Source: Gyrodactylus bullatarudis
Taxonomy: Eukaryota > Platyhelminthes > Monogenea > Gyrodactylidea > Gyrodactylidae
NCBI GenBank assembly: GCA_012064415.1
Contig: SSNU01000058.1
Span: 41,135 to 105,134 of the forward strand
DNA length: 64,000 nt
Reading direction: 5' to 3'
Positions within the stretch are counted from its first letter, which is position 1; the number at the start of each line of letters is the position of its first letter. Below are positions 1 to 10,369 of the stretch, one piece after another. The notes beneath the pieces are model-generated. The model was not told the origin of the DNA. It made no database searches and saw only the letters and a program-made list of their open reading frames with translations. Made by a program: the position numbers and the translations under genes.

Positions 1-529
1 GTGATAACAAGCATGAAGATCTCAATTTACTGTAACATGAAATATACTATATTCGAATGAAATTTGATTTTATTTTACTTTTGTGAAAAAAATACACCTG
101 AATTCATTTTATCATATACTCTGAATTAATATAATAGTCCGTATTGTACATTAATAATAGATCGAATATACAAACTATGCTTGGTGTATAATTTCAGGGA
201 ATTTTCAGTTAGACTAATGAAAATTTAATTCATTCATTACTTTAACTAAAAGCTCCCGGTTTATCAAGATTAACTAGGGAGTTTTGATATTCCCTAATTC
301 ATTACTTTAACTGTAACATATATATAACTGCTCAAGTCGGTGTAAGGTCTGAAGAGAGCCGACGAAAATAAAAGTTTTTATTCACCTAACCTATTTCGTC
401 AAGATTAGACAAGGGGGATTTTCGCTTCAACTGATTTGGGCCATTACCGGAGATTTAACAAATTTTTCGTTCGAATCAGTGCATGATGCAGAGCTTCGAC
501 TGTACAGCTCAACAGCTATTTGGTTTTCA
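1..529. other. AT-rich stretch without a recognisable gene
   Basis: No coding region with family similarity is visible. Around 325-400 there is a diverged unit of the dispersed hairpin repeat seen better at 23.2-23.5 kb; the shared cores are GTCGGTGTAAGGTCTGAAGA and GCCGACGAAAATAAAAG. The short direct repeat AATTCATTACTTTAACT occurs twice between 230 and 315. Confidence 0.5.
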
Positions 530-2973
530 TATTAAAATACATAATAACCAGAGATAGTAATAAATGCCAAACCTTAAACTATCACATTGATAGAATTCGA
601 GTAGATGAAATGAATATTTTTTCTGTTCTGCAGATATAATTGTTATTTTTAAGATATATTTTTGAAAAATCACGGGGGTCACTTCATATTTTTATTCAAA
701 CATGAATATATCATCATCAATATTAAATTTTTCACAATCAGATTGAAACTTCTTCTGAAAATCTTGAAGTATACCTTATTTTTTTCCCTTTCTGAAAAGT
801 TTAGTAAAATTTTTATAATGTTGTTTTCTGTAATTTCATAGGAATGAATAAACCTGGTGTGAAGAAAACAATTAATTTTTGTTTCTGGTTCAACCTCATT
901 CCAGGACGCAGGGATCAGATATGATTTTAAATTGATTGATGTCTTAATATCCTTGAAACGAATTTTATCTTTGCAAACCGTCTGGTTCAGTTTTCTTCTA
1001 TATATTGATTTGAAAGATCGGATTACTCAGTGATTGAAAAACAGAAGTACAATTTGGTAGCAAAAATTCTATTTATGAATTTAAAAAATCGTTTAGGAGA
1101 AAATTCTTGCAACATACAATATAGTTTCTCACTTTAATATTGGATAACTCTCCATCAATATTATGGCTAAGAGCATCATCAACAAAGAGAAGAATTTTTC
1201 GATTATCTCGAATTGATTCATGATTCCATTCAGTAAGAATTTTTAAAAATAGAGCCTTCGTCATCCAATCTTTCTTGGTTAACTTATAGTTCAAAATCTC
1301 CGTATCATTGGTATCAAAACAACATGGTTTCTTCACATTGTGAAGGATTTCAAGAGGCCTTATATCACCAAAGGAATTCGTGCAGAAAGCTATTGTCACA
1401 CGGTTTTCATTTTCCTTGAATCCTGAGGCACTTTGGATTTTCTTGACAAGAATATTTCTATTTACGATATAGATGAACAGGGCAGCCTTATCCAAATTAT
1501 AAATACAGTACAACCTGAGTAGAAATGAAATGAAATTTATTGAACAATTCATAAGTTCTGCTTTACATTCTGCTTTTTAATATAAAAATAGTTATCATGT
1601 ACAAAAATAATAATGATAAGTTAAAGGAAAATAGAAAAAAGAAGAAAAATATTTTCGTGTGTGTACAATAATAAAATAGTTTTTTATAAATCTGTTATAA
1701 TCTAAATCCCATCTATGAAAAAAATATATAGTTATCATTATTGATTCTTTGTCTAATTTCTTCAGAATTCTAGATTTTTCTTCAAGAAATTTTTTTTCAA
1801 CCAGTTGATCACTATTTATTCATATTTATTTTTTTAAATACGACCAAGTCCTAGCAGGGATACAGTTTCTAGCTTAGAATACAATATTTATTCGGTAAAA
1901 CCACTTCTTAAAAAATTTAAAAGAGTAATTATGTGATCAGTGATCATTATTGATTACACTTCCTGCTGTAATCAAGATGTAGAAAAGTGAACCCTCCTCT
2001 CTGCCCCTTTTCTAAATTGAATTAAAAAATTCCCTGCCCACTGACAAGTAATAACATTATCATCAGAATGCAGTGAAAAATAAATTTCTCTAAAAAATAT
2101 ATCATCAGATAGTGATTTTTCCCTGATTCAAACGGTCTTATAAACGAGGTTCGTCTGATATAAGTGGCTTTTGTAAGTCCTATTTCGAAATTCCCAATAA
2201 TAATAAAAGTTAGAAAGAATTCTTTTTTGACTTTCTGAATAAAACCAGGGCTTGACCATTGGTTCCAAAACAAACAACTACGTCACACTATTTGATGCGT
2301 GTTTTTACCATATGTTGCACAATTTTAACTAAAGACGAATACAATCTCTCCTGATAAAGTGTGAATATCCTAAGGCTACTCGATCAATTTCTTTTTTAAT
2401 ACCCGAGTTAAAGTCATTCTTAAAATATAAAGTCTTTACTTTTGACACTAACTTAAAGATACGGTTGTGATAGTTCTAATTGAGCTTCTAAAAAATATTC
2501 GATTTTTCTTAAATAGTTATATTTATTGTTCTTGAACTTGAGACAAATAGGTTAGAGTATAACATTTCTTATCATGACTATGATGTAATCGAATTTCTAT
2601 CCTTTTTTCATAAGTTAATCTTGGCATGATATTAGAAAGCAGGGACAGGGAAAGTTATAATCTTAATTCTTCACTTTTCGTCTAATAAAAATTGAGTAAG
2701 AGTGACAGAGTGAAATATAAATTGATCTTAAAATAACAAGAAACAATCTGCTTAGGTTGGCTTATTTCTGCTATAATTATTTGCAAAACACGAAAATGTT
2801 CATGCGTATTAAATGTGTTGAATAATAATTTTTTTCCTGTGTTAATTAAAACACTGAAGGGACCCCTGAAAGAGACCCCCGTGATTTTTCAATAATATCT
2901 CTTAAAAATAATAGTTTAAGCTTTGGCATTTATTACTATCTCTAGTCATTATGTATTGAATTGACTGTATATA
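530..2973 (-). mobile_element. Tigger/pogo-like DNA transposon remnant
   Basis: A transposase fragment (1073-1552, minus strand) lies between inverted repeats. The right arm (about 2857-2973) reads inwards from TATGTATTGAATTGACTGTA through TTATTACTATCTCTAGTCAT to GACCCCCGTGATTTTTC. The left arm (about 532-690) has the complementary sequence, TAACCAGAGATAGTAATAAA and GAAAAATCACGGGGGTC, with about 60 bp of unrelated DNA between its two halves. The right end finishes CTG before TA, as expected for a TA-targeting pogo/mariner element. A related terminal fragment occurs at about 32780-32820. The left outer tip is not recognisable, so the boundary is approximate. Confidence 0.65.
1073..1552 (-). 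pseudogene. DDE (Tigger/pogo) transposase fragment
   Basis: The 159-residue frame matches the middle of Tigger/pogo DDE_1 transposases, which cut and paste DNA transposons. Visible motifs are YNLDKAALF (first catalytic Asp; the family has NLDETALF), GFKENENRVTIAFCTNSFGD, the WMTKALF step, and LLFVDDALSHN at the second Asp block (family LLLLDNAPAH). The N-terminal helix-turn-helix/CENP-B part and the third acidic residue are missing, and the usual Glu next to the first Asp is Lys. It lies between the inverted repeats of the 530-2973 element, so I read it as that element's decayed transposase and probably inactive. Confidence 0.7.
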
Positions 2974-4435
2974 TAACTTATAGATCAACATGACTGAAAT
3001 TAGTATTCAGAGCTTTTGAATTCAGAGATGCTTCTTTACATTTGCTATTTGAACAAGTTATTCTATCAATAAGGAAAGAAATTTTGAGGGAAAGAAATAT
3101 TTATCCACTTTTTAGCTCTGTTTCTTAACGACTATTGATCAATACCTGAACGATTAAACTGTAATTTACAACAACAGACTCTGCTATTTTATAGAAGATA
3201 CATGACAGGATATACCCGATAATGATTTATTATAAATTTAACGAATTTATTTTTCATTGACTGATTTCTTTATAAATTTCAATACAATGAAGAGAGGCTG
3301 TTAAAGAAATGTAAGGACTCTTGAAGATTATAATTTCTAAACTTAATTTAATTTAGTTCTGAAGATTATTTTCACCTTATTTTAAAACTTTTATCAATTA
3401 AAAAGTAATTCACACTTGCAATATCAGTTACAGTATTGTGTTCTCAAATCAATTCTCGGCTTTAAGTTCTCTTTTCTTTCAGTTCATTTCATATCACGAG
3501 CTCCCTTTCCGCTCTTTTGGATTCTATTCATAGAATAGAAAAGAGTCTTAAATACTGTAACCTTAGTGAATTTTCAACTGTTAACTATCAAATCAAGAAA
3601 GTGAATTGATGCCTAGTCAGATAATTTTCATAAAAATTGATGCTATTAGTGAAAGATAAATAATTTTATTTAACTTTTTCAAGCATTATATTATTTAGAT
3701 TAAATATTTTTTAAAATTATTTTTCATTAGAATTGAAGAGATGGAAAAGTGAGTGAAAATTATTTTCATGAGGAAAATTTTTCGTGGTATCAATTTGTAT
3801 TTTGATTGAAAATTCTCCTCAGACATATAAAGAGCTTTTTTAACAAAAAAAGGTTAGGTTAAAGAACAAAGTATGCTCCTTAATAGTATTACTAAAACCA
3901 GGCAAAATTTCTTTTTGGTTTTCAATAATGTGAGCATTCTATGTTCTGAAAACTTAGTTAACTATAAGAACAAATAGAATTTTTATGAAACTAGATTTCA
4001 ACTGGATAGTTCGTCTCAAAAACAATCAAAGTAGTTGAATTTTATGAAATTTGGCTTAAGGATTTTTTTGTATGAATGTGTTTAATAGGCTCAAAAAATT
4101 AGTCTTGCTAAACTAGATTTTCGTCACTATATAGTGATCAATCGATATTTTTGGGGAACTCTTACATCACTTTGAGCTAAATAAATTAAAATCATTGTAT
4201 GTGCCTTAAGAACTAAACATTTTTTCCAGAGAATATGAGACGAAACCTCCAAATAAACCTAAGTAAGATTACTTATTGCTAACCGTTGAAGCAAAATAAT
4301 ACAAAAAAATGTAAAAACTTTGTAAGTTTATTAAAATTTCGATTAACTAATTAAACTAATTAATTTAGTATTTAATTTTGAACCCTAGTTTCACGTAATG
4401 AATGTTTAATGACAATATTAAAAAAATTGCTTGAG
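2974..4435. other. Intergenic, no gene seen
   Basis: AT-rich DNA with frequent stops in all frames. I see no recognisable protein similarity, tRNA or strong inverted repeat. Confidence 0.45.
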
Positions 4436-5140
4436 GTACAGGTGAAAGCTCTGTAAAGTGACGAGAGTTGTGTGAATGTGCAAGTATACCTTACTTATAT
4501 ACCATTTCTACCCCAAATCTCATGAATAATAGACCAATAGAAATTGAGTATTTGTCGGTCAATCAGAATCGAGCAACATTCCTCCTACAATTTTCCCAAG
4601 GTCCTAAATATACTTTACTACCAGAGTCTCAAATTTTTCAATAGGTTGATGAAATTTTGTAGATGTTCTCAATCTTTTATTCTGGTTAATTTCCACTTCG
4701 AATTTTTTTTCTATCTTATCAGGAAGAGGCCGTAGCAAAATGAGCTTAAGCAGCAGTCAGTCAGACTTAAATTTAGTACCATTATATTCAGCATGAAATT
4801 TAGAGTAAATTTGGAAATTTTCATTTTTTGAAATAGATTAGCAAGAAAAGATTAGTTAAAATATTCATATCCAAATATGGCGTGGTAGGATTTTACATTA
4901 CTCTTTTTGCTACGGCCTCTTCCTGATAAGATAGAAAAAAATTCGATGTGGAAATTAATCAGAATAAAAGATTGAGAACATCTACGAAATTTAATCAACA
5001 TATTGAAAAATTTGAGATTCTGGTAGTCAATTTCTATTGGTCTATTATTCATGAGATTTGGGATAGAAATGGTATATAAGTAAGGTATACTTGCACATTC
5101 ACACAACTCTCGTCACTTTACAGAGCTTTTACCTGTATAA
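4436..5140. repeat. Inverted pair of dispersed repeat R1
   Basis: Two copies face each other. The + copy (about 4436-4795) begins GTGAAAGCTCTGTAAAGTGA and contains AATAGACCAATAGAAATTGA. The - copy (about 4905-5140) ends in the reverse complement. The pair could form a long hairpin with arms of about 230 bp. A third copy is at about 54483-54870, and a fourth, split copy is at about 14255-14980. Reading frames across the two arms encode the same peptide (for example RCSQSFIL), which is a repeat effect and not a gene. Confidence 0.8.
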
Positions 5141-5184
5141 GAAATACGGAATATTTATTCAAAATTATAATATATTTTTTTCAG

Positions 5185-6065
5185 TTCTGCGATCTCGAAA
5201 AATATTTTTGTACTCGATGATAGCGGAGATTTGAAGTTTTTGAATGCATCAATTCAGATATTGTTTACATGCAATAAATTCGTAATAAATCATTTCTAAT
5301 TCTTATTTTAGCGCACTGAAGTTTTGAAACATAAGTCCAGTTTTGCCAAAAAAATTGTTGAAGCATTTAATGCAAATGGAATTCCAAAAACAGATGGAAT
5401 CTATGAACAACTTGATTGTCCAAGCAAAACACCAATAGAGGCAATAAAAGCAATCCTTGTGAAATTAAACTCTGAAGTAATTATAAAGAAATAATTTTAG
5501 GAAAACTCAAAAAAAATCATTGACTTTGGAAAGCCTTTCGAAATAAAGATAAATAATGGTGTCAACACAAATTCAGTTTATAACTTAACCATAACTCCTG
5601 ATGATGGTACGATGGTAAGTAAATATGCTTAGTTTGTTTTAAATATTGCAGGTTGATTGTATTACTAATTATTTGGCTTCGAGTAATCGAAAGATAGTCA
5701 GTCTACCCGATTTTCTTATTATTGATGTAATACAATCAGAAGCGTCAAAGAAAATTACAACTGACATAGTATGTTTCAATACAAATTCCCTCGGCGAATG
5801 TATTGGAACAGATAATAAAGAAGGCATTGTATATATTTTAGTTGGGACAATCATTAACGCTGATAAGGATAATTGTAATCAGTTTTTTAATTTATATAGA
5901 TTATGCTAAATCTATTAGAGGAAGATATGTGTATTTATTCAATATGAATAAGATAAGACAACTAAACCGGTTAGATACAAATGTAAAATATAGTTTTAAT
6001 TAAAATTTCAGATCGAGAATATTTGTGTGTTTCTTTACATCAGACTGGATAAGGCCAATTGTTGA
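5185..6065 (+). CDS. Ubiquitin-specific protease-like protein, catalytic residues lost (copy 1)
   Basis: This partial gene is a homologue of peptidase C19 (USP), which removes ubiquitin from proteins. I read six exons: 5185-5281, 5312-5476, 5501-5614, 5652-5874, 5900-5982 and 6012-6065, with introns of 30, 24, 37, 25 and 29 nt, all GT-AG and frame-preserving. The Cys box reads GDLKFLNASIQILFTC, where the paralogue at 13.4 kb has GKCFLNSALQLLYTC, so the catalytic Cys is gone (Lys at that place). The middle has LPDFLIIDV (the USP LPxxLxIxL step). The His box reads KDNYYAK against GHYYAI in the paralogue, so His is Asn. The C-terminal strand ends NICVFLYIRL. The first coding exon with ATG was not found. 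Open exons and exact phases suggest a maintained pseudoenzyme, but a young pseudogene is possible. Confidence 0.72.
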
Positions 6066-6369
6066 AAATAATATGTATTACTCAATTAATGAAAATTTTA
6101 ATTGAATAAAAATATTTTCACATATTTTTTTATTTCTTCTGTTAAAAACTCGAACTTATAGTTGAAAATTAGAGACTCATCGCTGACCAAAGTTTTTTAC
6201 ATTATCAACAGTCCCTACATTGAAGAAGACGACAAACGCATTCATCGAACTCTTCCGGATGGTATACTATTTCTAATTAAGACCTAATATTTTAATATTG
6301 TGGGAAATATTGCCGAAATTCTTCAAGTTTCTTTAATTCTTAATTTAATGAGAAATTCATTATGAGGAT

Positions 6370-6455
6370 TGGAAGACAAGTTAATAATTGGCAATAAAGC
6401 TTTTATTTCACCGGTTCTCATCAGACTCTTACACCGGCTAGATATTTATACAGAA
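6370..6455 (-). repeat. Dispersed hairpin repeat unit (H-family)
   Basis: One unit of a roughly 70-90 bp family. On the minus strand it reads GCCGGTGTAAGAGTCTGATG then AGAACCGGTGAAATAAAAGC. Sister units are at about 9350-9420, 17560-17635 and 38580-38640, and related, better-paired units are at 17.7-18.0 and 23.2-23.5 kb. The GCCGGT and ACCGGT blocks can pair and enclose the TCTGATGAGA loop. Confidence 0.65.
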
Positions 6456-6549
6456 TTATTAACAAAATTGGGATCCTCTGATTGGTTCAATTATTACCAG
6501 GATTTAATAAAGAACATTGTAATACTGTGGTAGGGAAAGGTTGATGTAT

Positions 6550-6969
6550 CTAGGGTACCCTTTTCCTCTTCAGGTAATGATGTAGAGTGGATTGTCCTTT
6601 GGATAATTTTCTCTTTCTACCCCGATTCGTAAATGGAGATGCATGTTGCTTCCCTGATTCTATTGTGCTAATTACAGGTTGAGAGATAATTCGATTATAA
6701 TTATCAACGTTCGTTGACTTTTCTAGATTTTCACATCCACTCTCAGTTGTAATTGTTACTAGGGCTGACTTATTGAGTTGATTACTTTGAGGCGTAGTTA
6801 CAACTACTTGCTCTTTTGTTTCAATGATTGAAATCCTGTCAATTTCCTTGGCCTCAGGATTCTGGGTTGAAGTGCAAATAGGTGAGTCCTCAAGAATCCT
6901 AGCAACCTTTTTCAACTTTTTCTGCTGTGTAAACCTCCTCTTTCCGATAATACCCAGTTTTGTTTGCAA
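6550..6969 (-). CDS. Unrecognised basic protein with C-terminal PCNA-box-like motif
   Basis: An uninterrupted frame of 139 residues, not assigned to a family. It starts MQTKLGIIGKRRFTQQKK, is rich in Ser, Thr, Lys and Asn through the middle (likely disordered), and ends in a strongly basic block followed by GQSTLHHYL, then KRKRVP and a stop. QSTLHHYL fits a PCNA-interacting peptide (Q-x-x-aliphatic-x-x-aromatic-aromatic/hydrophobic), and such motifs often sit at a basic C-terminus. That suggests a nuclear protein bound to PCNA, but the call rests on a short motif. There may be upstream exons on the minus strand near 7.0-7.1 kb. No transmembrane segment or signal peptide is seen. It could be a chance open frame in repeat-derived DNA. 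Confidence 0.4.
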   Translation of the reverse strand: MQTKLGIIGKRRFTQQKKLKKVARILEDSPICTSTQNPEAKEIDRISIIETKEQVVVTTPQSNQLNKSALVTITTESGCENLEKSTNVDNYNRIISQPVISTIESGKQHASPFTNRGRKRKLSKGQSTLHHYLKRKRVP

Positions 6970-7784
6970 AGATCAGGCTTCAAATCTCTAATGTAGAGCG
7001 AATAATTTAAGACATTTTTTTCAATAATTACTGTCAAAATACGATGACAAAATGAGAGTCTCTGATTGATTATTGTACAAGAGTACCTCTTTAAGAAATG
7101 TTTCAAACCTATCTCTCTCTCTTCTCTGCTCCCTCTAAAAATGTAGGAGCTTGAAGTAGGCTTATAGAGTCAAACTTACCAAAAAATAAAATTCACTTAA
7201 GCTTAGTCCATTCAATGGAGAATTCTATGCTGATTCTTACTTTATATTACAAAGGCCAGATCCATTCATTTCTTCTCTAATAAAACAATCCCAAACATTG
7301 GAGGAATTTCGAATTTGGATTTTTTTGTATTTTACCCCTCCCTTATTTACACCCATAACTGAGGAACAACTGTAATTTTAGCTTACTTCACTTAAATTAC
7401 TTACTTCCCAAATTATATAAACTAAAATTATCTTGATAGGGAGAATGAAGCTAAGGATAATAAAATAAGAATAAAATATAATACCTTCTAAAATTTAGTT
7501 TACCCTTAAAAGAGAAAATAACATTTTTTTCAACCACAATTTCGAAAGGAAATCTGGAATCCTTACCAGATTGATACTGTTTGCTGTTAGAATTCAACAG
7601 AATAAATGAGGACTCGAATGAATCTAGCTAGTTTTCAAAGAAAATAATTTTAACTCCTCCGATTTATTTAAAAAATTATTTTGATCGATAGCTTTTAAAT
7701 TCGATTGAGTATTTTAGTTTGCAATTATAGTTCATTGCGCAGAATTACACATCCTTATGGTATTTCTCAAAGATTTTATTCTAT

Positions 7785-7913
7785 ATGGCTAGAAAAAGGA
7801 GGAAAAGTAGAAATTGGCTTCGAAGAAGGAGACTTAGGAGAAAAAAGCTTAGAAATAAACGGAATAAAAGACGAAGGTCCTTAACACTTAAAATAGAGAA
7901 AAACTACCGGTAA
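7785..7913 (+). CDS. Short Arg/Lys-rich, protamine-like reading frame
   Basis: ATG at 7785 opens 42 codons dominated by Arg and Lys: it starts MARKRRKSRNWLRRRRLRRK and continues with KLRNKRNKRRRS, before a less basic tail and TAA. The final CGG-TAA overlaps a good splice donor (CG/GTAAGATATT), so this may be a first exon and not the whole protein. The composition resembles sperm nuclear basic proteins (protamine-like) or very small ribosomal proteins, but it matches no family I can name. A nuclear DNA- or RNA-binding role is inferred from composition only. The neighbouring DNA is not obviously repetitive. Confidence 0.4.
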   Translation: MARKRRKSRNWLRRRRLRRKKLRNKRNKRRRSLTLKIEKNYR

Positions 7914-8469
7914 GATATTAAGAATACTTTTTCCACTTTTATTTTGAGTCTAATCTTAACCTTGTTATTGACCACTTTTTGTTTAATTTTTTTAATTCCA
8001 TAATTTTTCATTAAAAATTGTTTTTTAAAAATTACTTTAAATATAAATTCATGTGACGAAGTTTACAAAGTTTGCATCAAATACAAAAACCTAGAAAATG
8101 TATCATCGATGAAATTATATGAATAATATTCATTGAATATGTTGCAATCATTTTATAGAACTTGAATATATATAACTTTCGCCGATTATGTATAAGCCTC
8201 TGATCATTATATATGTTGAGTCTAAAGTGTAACGAAAATATTTTTCCTCTCTGCCCCTTTTTCGGTATATGCCTGTTAGCACATATGGTCTATGCTTATG
8301 CAATATAAAAGTGACCTGCCTAAAGTATAGCGGAAACATTTAACCTCTCTGTCCCTTTTTGATGAGGCATGTAATCGTATTTTTGTCTTTTTTCAAATTT
8401 AATTAATTTTTGATTTAATTATTTGTCCAGCTATTGCTTCTCGTAATTGTACATAACCGTGTATTCATG
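7914..8469. other. Intergenic with a weak local duplication
   Basis: No gene seen. Between 8205 and 8365 a segment is imperfectly duplicated: the phrases CCTCTCTGCCCCTTTTT and CCTCTCTGTCCCTTTTTG are each preceded by a similar CTAAAGT-containing stretch. Confidence 0.4.
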
Positions 8470-8715
8470 TAATTCAAGGGTCGGACAGCACGGAATAGTG
8501 GGTGAAGGAGAAATTATTTATCAATCATTTTAAGCCAAATCTGTGTTCAGAAAAACTACCCTTACAATCTTCAATTACCCTGGCCTATGTGAGCTTTTAC
8601 ACCTTTCTCTTCACTGCTGCTATTTATTGAAGATTTTCAGTGTTTTTCAGCTAACATTATATTTTTCAACTTATACTATACTTCTTTCAAAATTTGTAAA
8701 ATATTATTATGATTT
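8470..8715 (+). repeat. Dispersed repeat D1, copy 1
   Basis: Recognisable over about 240 bp as a diverged direct copy of 62262-62515. Both contain GTGGGTGAAGGAGA, then CCTATGTGAGCTTTT, then GCTATTTATTGAAGA. The nature of the repeat is unknown; no coding similarity is seen. Confidence 0.65.
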
Positions 8716-8724
8716 TTAGCGGAT

Positions 8725-8850
8725 TTTTTTTCTAGCGTGGGAGTTTGGTCTGAAGATATCCGTAGAAAATGAAGCATTATTCACCAATAATATTTGGTTC
8801 GTTCTTAACACTAGCATGACTTCGAGTCAGGCAACTCTTGTCTTCAGAAT
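8725..8850 (+). repeat. Diverged hairpin-family repeat unit
   Basis: Resembles the right arm of the foldback at 23.2-23.5 kb: GTTTGGTCTGAAGATATCCG, then GCATTATTCACC, then a GCATGACT...GTCAGG tail. The unit is single and eroded, without an opposite arm. Confidence 0.5.
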
Positions 8851-9349
8851 ATAATATTTTTTATATGAACTTGCTCTAGGAACGATTCAACAATTCTTCA
8901 TATTCAGGTTATTTGAAACTCAGGAGTAAGCTTCTTAGTGATACCAAACCATCGATATTCATAACTCAATTGCTTGAAATATTTTATAAAATTGCTTATC
9001 AGTAGAACCTTGGTGGTCCTTTCGGATTTTTCACTTAACCAACTCTACATTAGTTGCTGGGCTAGGGATCTGCTCTCGTGAATGCTGATTATTGGCTACA
9101 GCCAACTTCTCTGAGATTTCAATTTAGTTTTCACTTAAACATTGAGTCGAGCTAAATTTAGGAGGGGGGTTGAGGATTCCTTCGATCTTGGCCAGTACAA
9201 TGAACAGAGAGTGGGTTTCATACACATACACACATTTTCTATATAATGTAATGTAAATTTCTATTTGGATGTTCTGAAATTTGGAACGGTAATATTGTCG
9301 AACTTCATCTAAGATATTACAGTTGTGATTTAGATTCATAAGGAAGATT

Positions 9350-9425
9350 AGAAAACAAGCGAATAATAAGTGATAAACGTTTTATTTCGCCGGGTCTCTT
9401 CAGACTCAATCCCGGGCTTGAATTA
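9350..9425 (-). repeat. Dispersed hairpin repeat unit (H-family)
   Basis: On the minus strand it reads CCCGGGATTGAGTCTGAAGA then GACCCGGCGAAATAAAACG. It shares the GCTTGT end and the TTTATTTC-CGGGTCTC core with the 6.4, 17.6 and 38.6 kb copies. Confidence 0.6.
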
Positions 9426-9429
9426 TATA

Positions 9430-10368
9430 CTTTTACAATGCAATTATTTCTGCTCTTTCTGAAATTTATATTATAGTAACGTGAACCATGAGAATAAACT
9501 GTAAGTTGAAAATAAATTTGATTTATAATTTTTCAGAGTAAACATTTTCTATCATGTTCTATTCTTTTTCTTGTATTTAATTTACATAAATCCTCAATTC
9601 AAAATTTTTTGCCAGAAATGATTCCTTGAGTATACAGTTTTTTGAATAATTTTCTAAACTTGAGACCCTTTATCAAACAAGAAAGAGTTAGTAATAAATT
9701 TTTGTGATAAACATTCATTATACAAAGGAGAAAGAGCAAAAGGTAAGAAAACTCAAAATATTTTTTAATAAAAGAATTCAATTCTCGTAAGTAACTTGAG
9801 CTATCATCTCATAAGCTTTAAAGAGATAAAGTGTTTTTCAAGTTTGTTCAAATAATTTATTTTTATATTTAAATTTAACTTGGATTCATATTAACATTGT
9901 GAATAAGCGCTTAATAGGGAGTTAGATCAACTCTTGATTTTATATTTCTAAATGTAGAAATCTATACATTTCATATGAATATTCTTTTATATATATGTAA
10001 CAGCATAGTTACCACAACCTTTTAATGTTCCTTAAAAACTTTATTTATTTTTAATGTTACTCAATATTAATAATGTAAATATAAAAACTCTTATGTACAC
10101 GATCCCTATTGACCAATCATATTAAAGAACCCTTATTAACCAATAAGATCAATGGAGGTTAATTTGTTTAATCACGTGGGTACACAGTTCATATTTCTCT
10201 GTGTACACCTCGTGGTCGTCAAAACTATGAATCTCTCCTCTTCTTATCTAATGTACTTTTATTAGCCTTTTCTGTTATATTGCATTATCACACAAGTTAT
10301 ACAGTCCTCATCAAATACATGACTTTGCCTACCACATCATCTCCTTTCATACCAACCACCACATACAT
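9430..10368. other. Intergenic, no gene seen
   Basis: No supported coding region or RNA gene between the H-family unit and the foldback element at 10.37 kb. Short frames on the minus strand around 9.6-9.8 kb show no similarity. Confidence 0.4.
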
Positions 10369-10369
10369 A

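Noticed and set aside
2022..2273. 83-codon minus-strand frame inside the Tigger remnant
   Set aside because: It could in principle be the transposase N-terminus, but no CENP-B/HTH pattern is recognisable.
4544..5106. Two similar open frames in opposite directions
   Set aside because: They are the two arms of the R1 inverted repeat. Their similarity reflects repeat identity, and they are not paralogous genes.
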